54,224 bases of DNA, from NCBI GenBank assembly GCA_047630175.1, contig JBLHVI010000016.1:1-54224 (forward strand), in the 5' to 3' direction. The notes beneath the pieces were generated by a model. That model was not told where the DNA came from and ran no database searches. It saw nothing but the letters and a program-made list of their open reading frames with translations. Made by a program: the position numbers and the translations under genes. This DNA comes from UBA4582 sp047630175. Lineage in GTDB: Bacteria > Pseudomonadota > Gammaproteobacteria > Pseudomonadales > Azotimanducaceae. Of the stretch, positions 46,255 to 54,224 are shown piece after piece (positions within the stretch are counted from its first letter, which is position 1; the number at the start of each line of letters is the position of its first letter).

Positions 46255-48510
46255 ATGAATTGCATGATTATCGCGTTTTTGGCAGGGGTTATTGGCGCCA
46301 CTTATCTGCCGCTATTACCGTTACCAGACGCGATGTCTGGATCGTTACTGTGGATATTGGTGGGGCTGGGGTTTCGATCGACGCGTATGCTTGCCATCGT
46401 CTGTTTTGGGGCAGTTTTTGCGTTGTCGCATCTGCAAGGCGCGCTCAAGACGCGTTGGCCGGCAGCCTCGAACGGCGATACGGTGGTTATTGTCGGAACG
46501 ATATCATCATTACCCGCGGTCGCTGGGGGCGTAAGTCGTTTTCGATTTACGATTGAAGACTGTCAGCGCTGCCCTGCACCGACTCCTGAGGCTAGGCAGG
46601 TACGGTTGTCACGGCGTGGTGATGAAGCGTTTGAGCCAGGTCAGCGCTGGCGTTTGAGCGTCCGCTTGTACCGTCCTAGGGGCTTGGTTAACCCGGGGCT
46701 GTTCGATTATCAGCAGTGGCTACTAGCCGCTGGTGTCGATGCCACTGGCTATATTTTGGTCGCAGATTATCTAGGCCAAGGTCAGGGCGTGCTGCATCAC
46801 CAAGCCCGGTCTTGGCTGCGACAGCAGTTTTCCCTTATCCGGCAAGAGACGTCAGTAGATGGCCTGCTGGTGGCACTGGGGATAGGTGAAAATAGCCAGA
46901 TTTCAAGGCAGCAGTGGCAGGTGCTGTCTGCAACGGGTACGAACCATCTGCTGATTATCTCAGGCTTGCATGTCAGTTTGGTGGCGGCGCTAGGTCTCGG
47001 TGTCATGCAGGGCTTGGCACGGATATTACCCATTGTGCGCGTTCTGGTGGTTCCTACTGCCTTGTTGATAGCCCTCGGCTATGGATTGATCGCAGGTATG
47101 GGATTACCTGTACAGCGAGCATTGGTGATGTTTGCATGCGGGTCCTTGTTGCTGCTGCTGCGGCGGCAGGTTGACTGGCTAGATTTGTGGATGCTGGCGT
47201 TGTTAGTGGTAGTCGTGATGAATCCACTGGTGGGTTACAACGTCGGCTTTTACTTGTCGTTTGGGGCCGTGGCCATGTTGCTGTATGGATTTGGCGGGCG
47301 TCGCCGGCTAGTGCTGCAGTCGCGGCGACAACAATGGTTAATAGGTCTACTCCGGTCGCAATGGCTGGTGGGTATCGGTATGGCACCGCTGTTGCTGTTA
47401 CTGGTTGCTCAGTTCTCTGGGCTCTCATTGATCGCGAATTTGGTCGCTATTCCGGTGATTAGCCTGCTCATCGTGCCATTGTTACTCATGACGATGATGG
47501 CGCTGTTGTGGAGCCCTGAGCTTGGACGTGTACCGTTTAGCCTGGCGGCGCACGCTATGTCGGCACTGTGGCGATACCTAGAAAGTTTGGCAGCCATTGA
47601 CTGGGTTTATTATGCTGGACCGCCATCAGTGTGGCTGACGTTACTCGCCGTGTGTGGCGTGCTGATAGTTATGCAGCCCGCGGGTTGTCTGCCGCGTTGG
47701 CCAGGCATATTTTTGTGTCTGCCGCTATTCTTTAATACAGCGCCACCACTGGCGACAGGCGAAGTTGAAATTACTGTGTTAGATGTTGGCCAAGGCCTGA
47801 GCGTGGTTGTACGCGGCGCGCAGTCGCACTTGTTGTACGATGCCGGGCCAGCCTATTCAGATCGCTTCAATGCGGGTGCGCAGATTGTCACACCGTATTT
47901 GCGTCAGCAGGGTATTCGCCAGTTGGCGACCTTTGTTGTCAGTCATGAAGACCTTGATCATGCGGGCGGTGTCGGCGCCGTTATGGCGCGCTTTGGCGTC
48001 GGTGAATTTCTGCAAGGCGAGGGCGCAAATGCAAGGCCCGCATCTAGGGACTGCGACACTGCGCGGCGCTGGACGATTGACTTTGTAACGTTTGAAATCA
48101 TCGCGGTGGCCCAGTCCGCGCAAGTTTCTGCGAACAATCGTTCGTGCATACTGTTGATTGAGGCGAGGGGTTTTAGGATACTGCTGCCTGGCGATATTGA
48201 GGCGCTGACTGAAGTGGCATTGTTGGCGCTTGCTTGGCAGCCAATTGATGTGCTGATTGCGCCCCATCATGGGAGTCGCAGTTCTTCTCACCCCGCATTT
48301 TTGAATCGACTTAAACCGCGTATGGTTGTGGTATCTGCGGGATCAGGAAACCGGTTTAAGCATCCGCATGCCGAGGTGCTAGCGCGATATCATGCAAGAG
48401 ACATGCAGGTCTTTAACACGGCTGTTGACGGGGCGATAACGCTACGTTTAGGCGATACGTTAGAAATAACGAGTGCGCGCAAATCACGGCCGCGATTCTG
48501 GTATGATTGA
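46255..48510 (+). CDS. comEC: ComEC/Rec2, DNA uptake channel protein
   Basis: The inner-membrane protein through which single-stranded DNA enters during natural transformation. 751 residues from the ATG at 46255. The N-terminal OB-like DUF4131 region (WPAASNGDTVVIVGTISSLP) is followed by the Competence domain with multiple spans (TGTNHLLIISGLHVSLVAAL, GMGLPVQRALVMF). The C-terminal metallo-beta-lactamase domain starts ITVLDVGQGLSVVVRG and has the metal motif VVSHEDLDHAGG and IAPHHGSRSSSHPAFLN. It suggests that the strain, or a recent ancestor, can take up DNA; no pilus genes are in the window. Confidence 0.94.
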   Translation: MNCMIIAFLAGVIGATYLPLLPLPDAMSGSLLWILVGLGFRSTRMLAIVCFGAVFALSHLQGALKTRWPAASNGDTVVIVGTISSLPAVAGGVSRFRFTIEDCQRCPAPTPEARQVRLSRRGDEAFEPGQRWRLSVRLYRPRGLVNPGLFDYQQWLLAAGVDATGYILVADYLGQGQGVLHHQARSWLRQQFSLIRQETSVDGLLVALGIGENSQISRQQWQVLSATGTNHLLIISGLHVSLVAALGLGVMQGLARILPIVRVLVVPTALLIALGYGLIAGMGLPVQRALVMFACGSLLLLLRRQVDWLDLWMLALLVVVVMNPLVGYNVGFYLSFGAVAMLLYGFGGRRRLVLQSRRQQWLIGLLRSQWLVGIGMAPLLLLLVAQFSGLSLIANLVAIPVISLLIVPLLLMTMMALLWSPELGRVPFSLAAHAMSALWRYLESLAAIDWVYYAGPPSVWLTLLAVCGVLIVMQPAGCLPRWPGIFLCLPLFFNTAPPLATGEVEITVLDVGQGLSVVVRGAQSHLLYDAGPAYSDRFNAGAQIVTPYLRQQGIRQLATFVVSHEDLDHAGGVGAVMARFGVGEFLQGEGANARPASRDCDTARRWTIDFVTFEIIAVAQSAQVSANNRSCILLIEARGFRILLPGDIEALTEVALLALAWQPIDVLIAPHHGSRSSSHPAFLNRLKPRMVVVSAGSGNRFKHPHAEVLARYHARDMQVFNTAVDGAITLRLGDTLEITSARKSRPRFWYD

Positions 48511-48606
48511 CGGCTTTTGTGTGGACGCAATGACGCATCGCACAGGGTTATGACAGCGGTTTTCACGGCTATGGCTGTCATGCATCAATCAGCACGGGTA
48601 ACGAAT

Positions 48607-49467
48607 ATGTCAGATGTGTTGCAAGCATTGATTAAGCAGTTAGATTTAGAAGTTATCGACACCAATCTGTTTCGTGGTTTGAGTGTCAATATGGGAATGC
48701 CCAGAGTATTTGGTGGGCAAGTCATTGCACAGGCACTGATTGCCGCGTCGCGCACAGTGATAGACAGACCCTGTCATTCTTTACATGGATATTTTCTGCG
48801 GCCTGGCAACCCTAGCTTACCGATTGTCTACGATGTTGATCGTATTCGTGACGGCAAGAGCTTTACGACGAGGCGCGTGGTCGCGATTCAAAACGGTCAT
48901 GCCATTTTCAACATGTCAGCCTCGTTTCAGGTGATTGAGGAGGGGCTCAATCACCAGATCAAAATGCCCGAAGTACCCGGCCCCGATGAATGTCTGAGTG
49001 ACCAGCAGATGTTCTCGGGTTCTTCTGTGGATGAGTGGCCGAAAGAAATGCAGCAGATGGTCGCGATGCGACCTGTCGAAATTCGCCGGGTGGAGCCTTA
49101 CAGTTTTATCAATCCTGCTAAACGTCCGCCTATCCAGCATGTCTGGCTGCGAACCAAGGGCGAGGTGGGCAACGATCCTGTATTACATCAGTGTATTCTG
49201 GCGTATGCGTCAGATATGGGGATATTGAGTACCTCGACATTGCCCCATGGTAAGTCCTTCTTGAGTGGTCTGATGACGGCAAGCTTGGACCATGCGATGT
49301 GGTTTCACCGAGCGTTGAAGGCCGATGAATGGGTTTTGTACGCTCAAGATAGCCCTGCAGCGGCAGGATCACGTGGCTTTAATCGGGGAAGCATGTTTAC
49401 ACAGACCGGTGAACTTATCGCCTCGGTAGCGCAGGAAGGGTTAATGCGAGAACTTAGAGATAATTGA
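48607..49467 (+). CDS. tesB: TesB-like acyl-CoA thioesterase II
   Basis: Hydrolyses acyl-CoA to free fatty acid and CoA. The 286 residues form a double hotdog fold. The start at 48607 gives MSDVLQALIKQLDLEVIDTN and matches the family; an in-frame start 90 bases earlier has no family similarity. Typical stretches are RVFGGQVIAQALIAASRTV, LHGYFLRPGNPSLPIVYDVD, and HQCILAYASDMGIL, with the catalytic Asp in the last. The C-terminus has LMTASLDHAMWFHRALKADE and SRGFNRGSMFTQTGELIASV. It starts 96 bases after comEC. Confidence 0.95.
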   Translation: MSDVLQALIKQLDLEVIDTNLFRGLSVNMGMPRVFGGQVIAQALIAASRTVIDRPCHSLHGYFLRPGNPSLPIVYDVDRIRDGKSFTTRRVVAIQNGHAIFNMSASFQVIEEGLNHQIKMPEVPGPDECLSDQQMFSGSSVDEWPKEMQQMVAMRPVEIRRVEPYSFINPAKRPPIQHVWLRTKGEVGNDPVLHQCILAYASDMGILSTSTLPHGKSFLSGLMTASLDHAMWFHRALKADEWVLYAQDSPAAAGSRGFNRGSMFTQTGELIASVAQEGLMRELRDN

Positions 49468-49944
49468 TTCTTTCAGTTTAGATTAGCTGTGATGTGACAG
49501 GGCAACTCTGCATGTTGGAATAGTGATTTTCGTAGTGCCGGGCGGCGTGGAAGTGCATAGCGTTGAACATACATAGTGTTTGATATTGCATTAACATTGA
49601 TGTAGGTAGCGTTGCTGCCTAGCCCGTCTTAAGCTGCTTAGCGTTAGTACATGCTGATGTTTTCAAGAAGCAAAGTAGGCTGAAATTGAGCTTTTTAGGA
49701 AGTGGCTTGTGATGTGTCGGCTGTTCTAATTGCGTGGAAATCACTACAAAATAGCAAAGCCTTATTTTAGTCGTATAAGTCATTGCATTAAGGTGACTGC
49801 ATTAAGCTGAAAAGTAGTTATTTTTGAGAAATCTAGACATTATAATTCTCGGTGTATGACGCTAATGTTTGCCTCTGTTGTCTGGAGTTCCTAATGCGGG
49901 TCTGCTTTTAAAAGGCAATTGGTCGTGTGACGATAGTTCAGATA
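49468..49944. other. Gene-free stretch before the porin pseudogene
   Basis: About 480 bases, noticeably A/T-rich compared with its neighbours. I see no open frame with a family resemblance, no RNA gene and no clear terminator after tesB. It contains one 14-base direct repeat (49784-49811, listed separately) and probably held the promoter of the broken porin gene downstream. Confidence 0.5.
49784..49811. repeat. Tandem 14-base direct repeat upstream of the porin pseudogene
   Basis: TGCATTAAGGTGAC and TGCATTAAGCTGAA are adjacent and match at 12 of 14 bases. They lie 134 bases before the pseudogene start. The tandem spacing is loosely similar to sites for PhoB-type response regulators, but the sequence is not a clear Pho box. 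Confidence 0.4.
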
Positions 49945-51188
49945 ATGACGACCACTTCTTGTAAGAAATACAAAATGTTGAAAATTCGTCTCGCGGAAAT
50001 TAGAGCGCATTTGCTTGCCTGCGCGATGACTATTTTGGTCTTGCCGTGCGTTAGCCAAGCAGCATCGATCTCTAGTGAAGAGGCAGCAATGTAACTCGAG
50101 CGACTCAAGCACTTGGAGCAGGAGTTGAGTGAACTGAGGGCGAAACTGAGTGCCGTTGAAGTTGCGCAGCAAAGCCAGAGTGAAAAAGTCGCAGAAGTGG
50201 AGAAAGAGTCTGAGAAAGAATCTGACAAAGAGGCTGAGAAGGAACTTGTGAAAGCGTTGAGCAACGACGTTATAGTAATTGCGCAGGGTAAGGCTAGCGC
50301 CAGCGATAGCGAGAAAGGCAGGCTTGAATTCAAGCGTGATGATGGCTTACATATCAAGCCGCTCGGTTGAATACAGTTTGACGCCGCGAATCTCTCATCA
50401 TTGCCTTCGACGATAGTTGCTCCTGACAGGGCTTTCTCTAACGAAGCTCGACGTGTTCGCTTGAATGCACGGGGAAATATGCCCGGTGGTTTTGGTTTTA
50501 AATTCGAAGTCGATTTTCTAAATAATGTCGCAGTTTTCAATGCCTGTTTCGGTTACACCACGGGTCTTCTGAAGACTGTCATGGGCTAGCCTATGCTCAG
50601 CCTCATTTTGGTAGTTCGTACCACTGGTGTAATTGCGCCGACATCATCAATACTCTGCGCTATCGACAGCGCCCATTGAGTCATAGTATCGATACACGTT
50701 TCATTAATACGGGTATCCTTTTGAATGCTACTGAAGAACTAACGTATGGGTTAGAGACAGCCGTAATTCTTGGACGGTTCCACGCGGCAGGTGAAACCCA
50801 CTGGGCCAAGGTCGAGCGAGCAGGGTTGCCGGACCCAACATTCTTTGGTGGTTCCATCGAAGCAGGTTTTTTTCTGACAGATGACACTCGCGTCTATAAA
50901 GACGGTAAGTTCAGTAAGATCAAAGTGAGTCATCTTGTCAATGAGGGTGGCGTTGGTGCATGGCAAGTGAATATGCGATTCGATCGTCTTGGCCTGGTAG
51001 ATCCTGATATTATTGGTGGCGTGCAGGATGCCTTTATGGCATCGCTCATCTGGAAGCCCGTCGATCAGATGCGGTTTTTACTAAATTACAGTCATATAGA
51101 TTACAAAGACGCCAGTGGTATTGTTACCGGCGCTCCTATCAACTGCGGGATAAACGTCATTAGTGCTCGCGCGCAAATGGACTTTTAG
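49945..51188 (+). pseudogene. Broken phosphate-selective-type porin (Porin_O_P family)
   Basis: Joined frames read as an OprO/OprP-like porin. A signal peptide (LLACAMTILVLPCVSQAAS) leads to a coiled coil (LEQELSELRAKLSAVEVAQQ), then FEVDFLNNVAVFN. In another frame come LRYRQRPLSHSIDTRFINTG, YGLETAVILGRFHAAGETHW, FFLTDDTRVYKDGKF, and a final Phe. The first frame is broken by TAA at 50092-50094 (EEAAM-stop-LERLK, where CAA for Gln is expected) and TGA at 50368-50370 (KPLG-stop-IQFDA, where CGA for Arg is expected). Both fit C-to-T changes. Between about 50540 and 50600 the frame shifts, and roughly 100 family residues seem deleted. The protein cannot be made whole. Confidence 0.88.
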
Positions 51189-51191
51189 CCG

Positions 51192-52448
51192 TCAAAAATT
51201 TAACGTTAACCACAACCAAAACTTGTCAATATCATCAGGCGTTGTTAGATCACCTTGGGCGAAGGTAGCGTATTTCATGCCAAAATTAACGTTGTCGCCG
51301 ATGGGAAACGTAGCCAGTAGGTCTAGTTCACTACCTTTATCGATGCCACCAAAATTTGATTCGAACTGATGATAGCGGGCGGTCAGTGCAACGCGATCAA
51401 TTTTACCTGACAGTAAGAGATACAAGTCGGTCAGTCCATCGCGGCCCGCGTTAGTATAGATATCAGACCAGCCGTTGTAGCCGTGAGCGTTAGCGAGGGG
51501 TGTTGCAAATGTGTAGTTGCCGTTATCTGATCCTCGTCGTTCATACCCTAGTTTCGTCGTTAACCCTGCCGCGCTGAGGCCGGTTTCCAGCAGCAGGTAT
51601 TCGGCGTCGAATGATTGATTTGTCTGTTGAGCATACTCAACCGAGTACATGAGTGCGTAATTACCCGCCGTTCCGCCAGTAAAGCGTAGGCCGTATGTGT
51701 CTGTTTCTGACTCAACGGTTTGGTCCTCTAGTAAATAGCTGTAAGCCGTGAGTTTACCGATAGATGTGTTGTAAGTACTATTGAAGAGAACGCTATTGGC
51801 GTCCCGATCATTGAATTTGGCGGGAAACTGATTAATCTTATAAACGTAAGAGAAATCCAGACTTAACGCTTGTGTTGGCTTGATTTGGATTCGCAGCGCG
51901 TCCAGCGTGCGTCGGTCTTGTCGCCAAGGTGCTGTGCCAATAAATCGTCGATTGTCGAGAGCCAGTGCTTGGCGCCCGAGTTTCGCTGTTACTTTTTCTG
52001 TTTTGTATTGTACATAAGCCTGATCAAGTTCAGTGACGTCGCGGTCATTGATGAGACCGAAAGGGTCATTGATGCCGAATACTGTTCGAATATCTTCGAC
52101 GCCAACTACCGCAGAGAAATTCCGGTAGTCGCCACTGGTTAGGGTGAGACGTGCGCGTACGTTAAGTAAGTCGCTACTAAAGACAGTATTGTCGACATCT
52201 TCGTAACGTAGATTAATGTCACCAGAGATGACCGTTTCCTTGAGCGCTTCGGTAACGCTCTGTGCTGCTGTAGCGGCGCCGACTGAGCAGCAAATAACAA
52301 GGCTTGAAAGGATCAATTTTGTTGCTAAAATAACCAATGGTATAGCCTTAAAAAAACAGCCATCGTCAACACGCCCCGAGGGGAATCGATGCCGTGTCTT
52401 GGATATGTTGGTTATGGCGGAAATTGCTAACAACTGAGTGTAGACCAT
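51192..52448 (-). CDS. Alginate-export-like outer-membrane porin
   Basis: An outer-membrane beta-barrel of up to 418 residues ending in LWLTLNF, the C-terminal Phe used by the BAM machinery. The start of the mature part (ETVISGDINLRYEDVDN), then LLNVRARLTLTSGDYRNFSA, KLGRQALALDNRRFIGTAPW and RQDRRTLDALRIQ fit the alginate_exp-type porins, which pass small solutes of uncertain kind. The signal peptide is LVILATKLILSSLVICCSVG. A TTG at 52337 with AAGG eight bases upstream starts right at this signal and may be the true start; the ATG at 52448 adds 37 non-signal-like residues. It faces the porin pseudogene tail to tail, 3 bases apart. Confidence 0.78.
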   Translation of the reverse strand: MVYTQLLAISAITNISKTRHRFPSGRVDDGCFFKAIPLVILATKLILSSLVICCSVGAATAAQSVTEALKETVISGDINLRYEDVDNTVFSSDLLNVRARLTLTSGDYRNFSAVVGVEDIRTVFGINDPFGLINDRDVTELDQAYVQYKTEKVTAKLGRQALALDNRRFIGTAPWRQDRRTLDALRIQIKPTQALSLDFSYVYKINQFPAKFNDRDANSVLFNSTYNTSIGKLTAYSYLLEDQTVESETDTYGLRFTGGTAGNYALMYSVEYAQQTNQSFDAEYLLLETGLSAAGLTTKLGYERRGSDNGNYTFATPLANAHGYNGWSDIYTNAGRDGLTDLYLLLSGKIDRVALTARYHQFESNFGGIDKGSELDLLATFPIGDNVNFGMKYATFAQGDLTTPDDIDKFWLWLTLNF

Positions 52449-52683
52449 TAACTGACTGCCAAAACGAACTATTGTAGCATTGACGACGGTCGAAGTTTTA
52501 TTGTCGATTTAATGCTAGATTTGGTTGCTGTTGAGTTGATATTGCTACTGCTTGGGAAGCGTCTTCGAACCGCTAGATGTTGTTAATCTGGTCGTGCGGT
52601 GAGGTCCGTGTATAAACGGGTTATTTCGTAGGTTCAGTGAAGTTGACAGAGGAATGCCATTATGTTCATATCAATCAGTTAAT

Positions 52684-52703
52684 ATATTCATTTATTTGAA
52701 TAT
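52684..52703. promoter_or_regulatory. Inverted repeat, candidate ArsR-family operator
   Basis: ATATTCA (52684-52690) and TGAATAT (52697-52703) form a perfect 7-bp inverted repeat with a 6-base AT spacer. The size and the TTCA/TGAA half-sites resemble operators of ArsR-family repressors. It lies 76 bases before the ArsR-type gene, in an A/T-rich promoter-like stretch, so autoregulation is plausible. Confidence 0.55.
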
Positions 52704-52779
52704 CTAAAGTTATAAATAGCAGTTGGAGTGAAAAGTGCAGTGATAAATGCGCTAAAAAAAAGCAACGGGGAGGACCGCC

Positions 52780-53148
52780 GTGCCGGATCGACAATTGGTT
52801 GCAAAGGAATTGGCAGATATCTTTAAAATTGTCGCCCACCCAGATCGCATTCGTATCATTGAAGAGTTGCGGACGGGCGAGAAAGGCGTGAACACACTGA
52901 TTGAGCAACTCGTTTTGCCTGGATCAAGAGTTTCACAACATCTTAGCTTGATGCGCGCGCATCGCATTGTTGAAGAAAGGCGTGATGGTCGCCACCATTA
53001 TTATCGACTTGCGCAGCCAGAAATGGCGGATTGGATCATTGAGGGACTGGCCTTCGTTGAGGGCCGTCTGAGCGGCATCAGTAAGTCAGCTATTGTCAAA
53101 GCGAAGCAACTTTGGACTGCACCAGCTGACAGTAATAGTTCGACGTAA
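52780..53148 (+). CDS. ArsR-family transcriptional regulator without cysteines
   Basis: A 122-residue winged-helix regulator from a GTG start with GGGGAGGA upstream. The helices KELADIFKIVAHPDRIRIIE and LIEQLVLPGSRVSQHLSLMR (recognition helix SRVSQHLS), and the wing VEERRDGRHHYYRLAQPEM, are typical of ArsR/SmtB proteins. The protein has no cysteine, so the ELCVC arsenic or cadmium site is missing, and no alpha-5 Asp/His zinc pair is evident. It probably senses something other than soft metals, or acts as a plain repressor. The carbonic anhydrase gene follows by 78 bases. It is far from the arsJ pair. Confidence 0.88.
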   Translation: MPDRQLVAKELADIFKIVAHPDRIRIIEELRTGEKGVNTLIEQLVLPGSRVSQHLSLMRAHRIVEERRDGRHHYYRLAQPEMADWIIEGLAFVEGRLSGISKSAIVKAKQLWTAPADSNSST

Positions 53149-53226
53149 TCGTTAGCGAATTGATTGTAGGTCGTCATCTATTTTATAAAAATTTACGAAA
53201 TAACTTAACGAGACAAGGAGTGAGTA

Positions 53227-53895
53227 ATGATGCCGCATTTTGCAGCTGGCGTGATTAAGTTTCAAAACGAAGTGTTCCCGGAAAAAAGAGAGTTGTTCGA
53301 AAAACTCAGTAAGGGGCAGGCGCCTGAAGCGCTGTTTATTACTTGTTCAGATTCGCGTATTGAAACTGCAATGATTACCCAGACAGACCCTGGTGAACTG
53401 TTCATCTGTCGAAACGCCGGTAATATTGTTCCACCGCACACCTCCCAGACTGGTGCTATGACAGCATCAATTGAGTTTGCAGTGGCGGCGCTTAAGGTTC
53501 CACATATTGTTATCTGCGGTCACACCGAATGTGGTGCCATGAAAGGTGCGTTGAATATGGACAGCCTCGACTCGTTGCCACATGTTAAGGAGTGGCTTGG
53601 TTATTCTAAAGCTGCGGTTGACGTGGTAGCAGCGCTAGCACCCGATGGTAGTCCTGAGGAGCGAGAAAAAATGTTGCTTGAGCAGAACGTTATTCTGCAG
53701 CTGATGCACCTTCGCACCCACCCTAGCGTGGCTGCGAGACTGGCGAAGGGCGATTTGAAGCTACACGGCTGGGTATATGACATTGAGACAGGTGGTGTCG
53801 GTGCTTATGATGAAGCCTCGAATTCTTTTTTACCGGTGGATGTTCGGTACGCGAAGGAAATGGCTGAGTTGGTTAAAAAAGACTGCGCCGTTTGA
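53227..53895 (+). CDS. Beta-class carbonic anhydrase
   Basis: Interconverts CO2 and bicarbonate with a catalytic zinc. The 222-residue cytoplasmic protein has the zinc ligands and catalytic dyad: Cys40, Asp42 and Arg44 in ITCSDSRIE, and His99 and Cys102 in ICGHTECGAMKGAL. The ELFICRNAGNIVPPH stretch and a C-terminal LHGWVYDIETGGVGAYDEAS are also conserved. It looks like the CynT/plant-type branch. The ribosome site AAGGAG lies before tandem ATGs (53227 and 53230). It follows the ArsR-type regulator and ends before a strong terminator, so the two may form an operon. Confidence 0.95.
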   Translation: MMPHFAAGVIKFQNEVFPEKRELFEKLSKGQAPEALFITCSDSRIETAMITQTDPGELFICRNAGNIVPPHTSQTGAMTASIEFAVAALKVPHIVICGHTECGAMKGALNMDSLDSLPHVKEWLGYSKAAVDVVAALAPDGSPEEREKMLLEQNVILQLMHLRTHPSVAARLAKGDLKLHGWVYDIETGGVGAYDEASNSFLPVDVRYAKEMAELVKKDCAV

Positions 53896-53970
53896 ATGCC
53901 TAAGTCAGCTCGTTCACCTGCTGCGGGTTAGTCATAAATACGTAGCAGAGTGGGAATGTTCGCGTGATGT

Positions 53971-54004
53971 AAAGCAGCCTGATTTTGTCAGGCTGCTTTT
54001 TTTT
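53971..54004 (+). terminator. Intrinsic terminator after carbonic anhydrase
   Basis: AAAGCAGCCTGA pairs with TCAGGCTGCTTT around TTTTG, followed by more T (run of eight T). It starts 76 bases after the carbonic anhydrase stop. The A-run on the other side would let it work for the minus-strand gene at 54109 too. Confidence 0.92.
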
Positions 54005-54108
54005 GGTTTAAATATTCCGTGGCCATGAGGTAGAACAGAAATCGGTGGGAATAAACAAAAATGAGTGCAGCGAATTTCGTCGACGCTGGTCTTCTAGCTA
54101 TCAACCTA

Positions 54109-54224
54109 TCAGGCGTACACGACCCGGCGTAAATGCGCTATCAACTGTGATTTGTCTGGCTTGTTCAGAAAGCTACCGATCTCCATTTCCTTGCCGTGGG
54201 AACGAATGCTAACGATGTCCGGGT
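54109..54224 (-). CDS. C-terminal end of a DUF2244-like protein (partial)
   Basis: An open minus-strand frame enters from the window edge and ends in TGA at 54109. The 37 visible residues include VSIRSHGKEMEIGSFLNKPD and QLIAHLRRVVYA. This resembles the C-terminus of DUF2244 membrane proteins (a SHGREVEIG-type strand followed by a helix with Leu/Arg), but the segment is short. The function of the family is unknown to me. Confidence 0.5.
   Translation of the reverse strand, partial: PDIVSIRSHGKEMEIGSFLNKPDKSQLIAHLRRVVYA

Noticed and set aside
50368..50370. TGA in the porin remnant as a selenocysteine codon, given selA/selB nearby
   Set aside because: The expected residue is an Arg of the family, there is also a TAA stop and a frameshift in the same gene, and no SECIS-like hairpin was evident. 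A pseudogene explains everything.
52780..53148. Regulator of the arsJ unit
   Set aside because: It lies about 16 kb away, lacks the arsenic-binding cysteines and is adjacent to carbonic anhydrase instead.

Overview
The window reads as a chromosomal segment of a gammaproteobacterium, probably aquatic or marine. The evidence is the syntenic block tRNA-Leu, tig, clpP, clpX, lon, hupB, ppiD, together with mltD, dnaQ, nudC, lolCDE, comEC, sthA and nqrM, all gammaproteobacterial in sequence and order. Base composition looks moderate, near 50% GC, and fairly even. A placement near Pseudomonadales/Cellvibrionales is a guess. No insertion sequence, prophage, CRISPR array or rRNA was seen.

Layout. 1-9229 (minus strand) is a DNA-repair block: a short SSB, then a YhaO/SbcD-like nuclease, a YhaN/SbcC-like ATPase, recC and the start of recB, the last four joined by 4-base ATGA overlaps. 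9409-12617 holds a small lipoprotein, a GPH-type sugar transporter and an unrecognised membrane protein. 12681-21995 is the protein quality-control block (tRNA-Leu, trigger factor, ClpP, ClpX, Lon, HU, PpiD), with recognisable promoters and terminators. 22171-26757 has mltD, a YafS-like methyltransferase, dnaQ and nudC, with no rnhA between the methyltransferase and dnaQ.

26857-34578 (minus strand) contains a Sel1-repeat protein, an unrecognised Cys-rich secreted protein, an SDR oxidoreductase, selB, selA and a SPOR lipoprotein. SelA and SelB imply selenoprotein synthesis; selD and tRNA-Sec are not in the window. 34785-37064 is a two-gene arsenate-resistance unit, GAPDH plus ArsJ. It is followed by a hotdog thioesterase, apbE and nqrM (both Na+-NQR maturation factors, without nqr genes here), an HDOD protein, soluble transhydrogenase and a PilZ protein. 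42342-45539 is lolCDE; then come a DUF2062 protein, comEC and tesB.

49468-54224 is a looser region: about 480 bases without a gene, a clearly broken phosphate-selective-type porin (two nonsense codons and a frameshift), an intact alginate-export-like porin, a cysteine-free ArsR-family regulator with an inverted-repeat candidate operator, a beta-carbonic anhydrase, and the end of a DUF2244-like gene.

The most interesting items are the YhaO/YhaN-like-recC-recB chain, in which the ATPase has a predicted membrane hairpin and a long C-terminal extension; the self-contained GAPDH/ArsJ pair; the porin pseudogene; and the Cys-free ArsR regulator beside a carbonic anhydrase. I did not find a clear candidate for a wholly new system.
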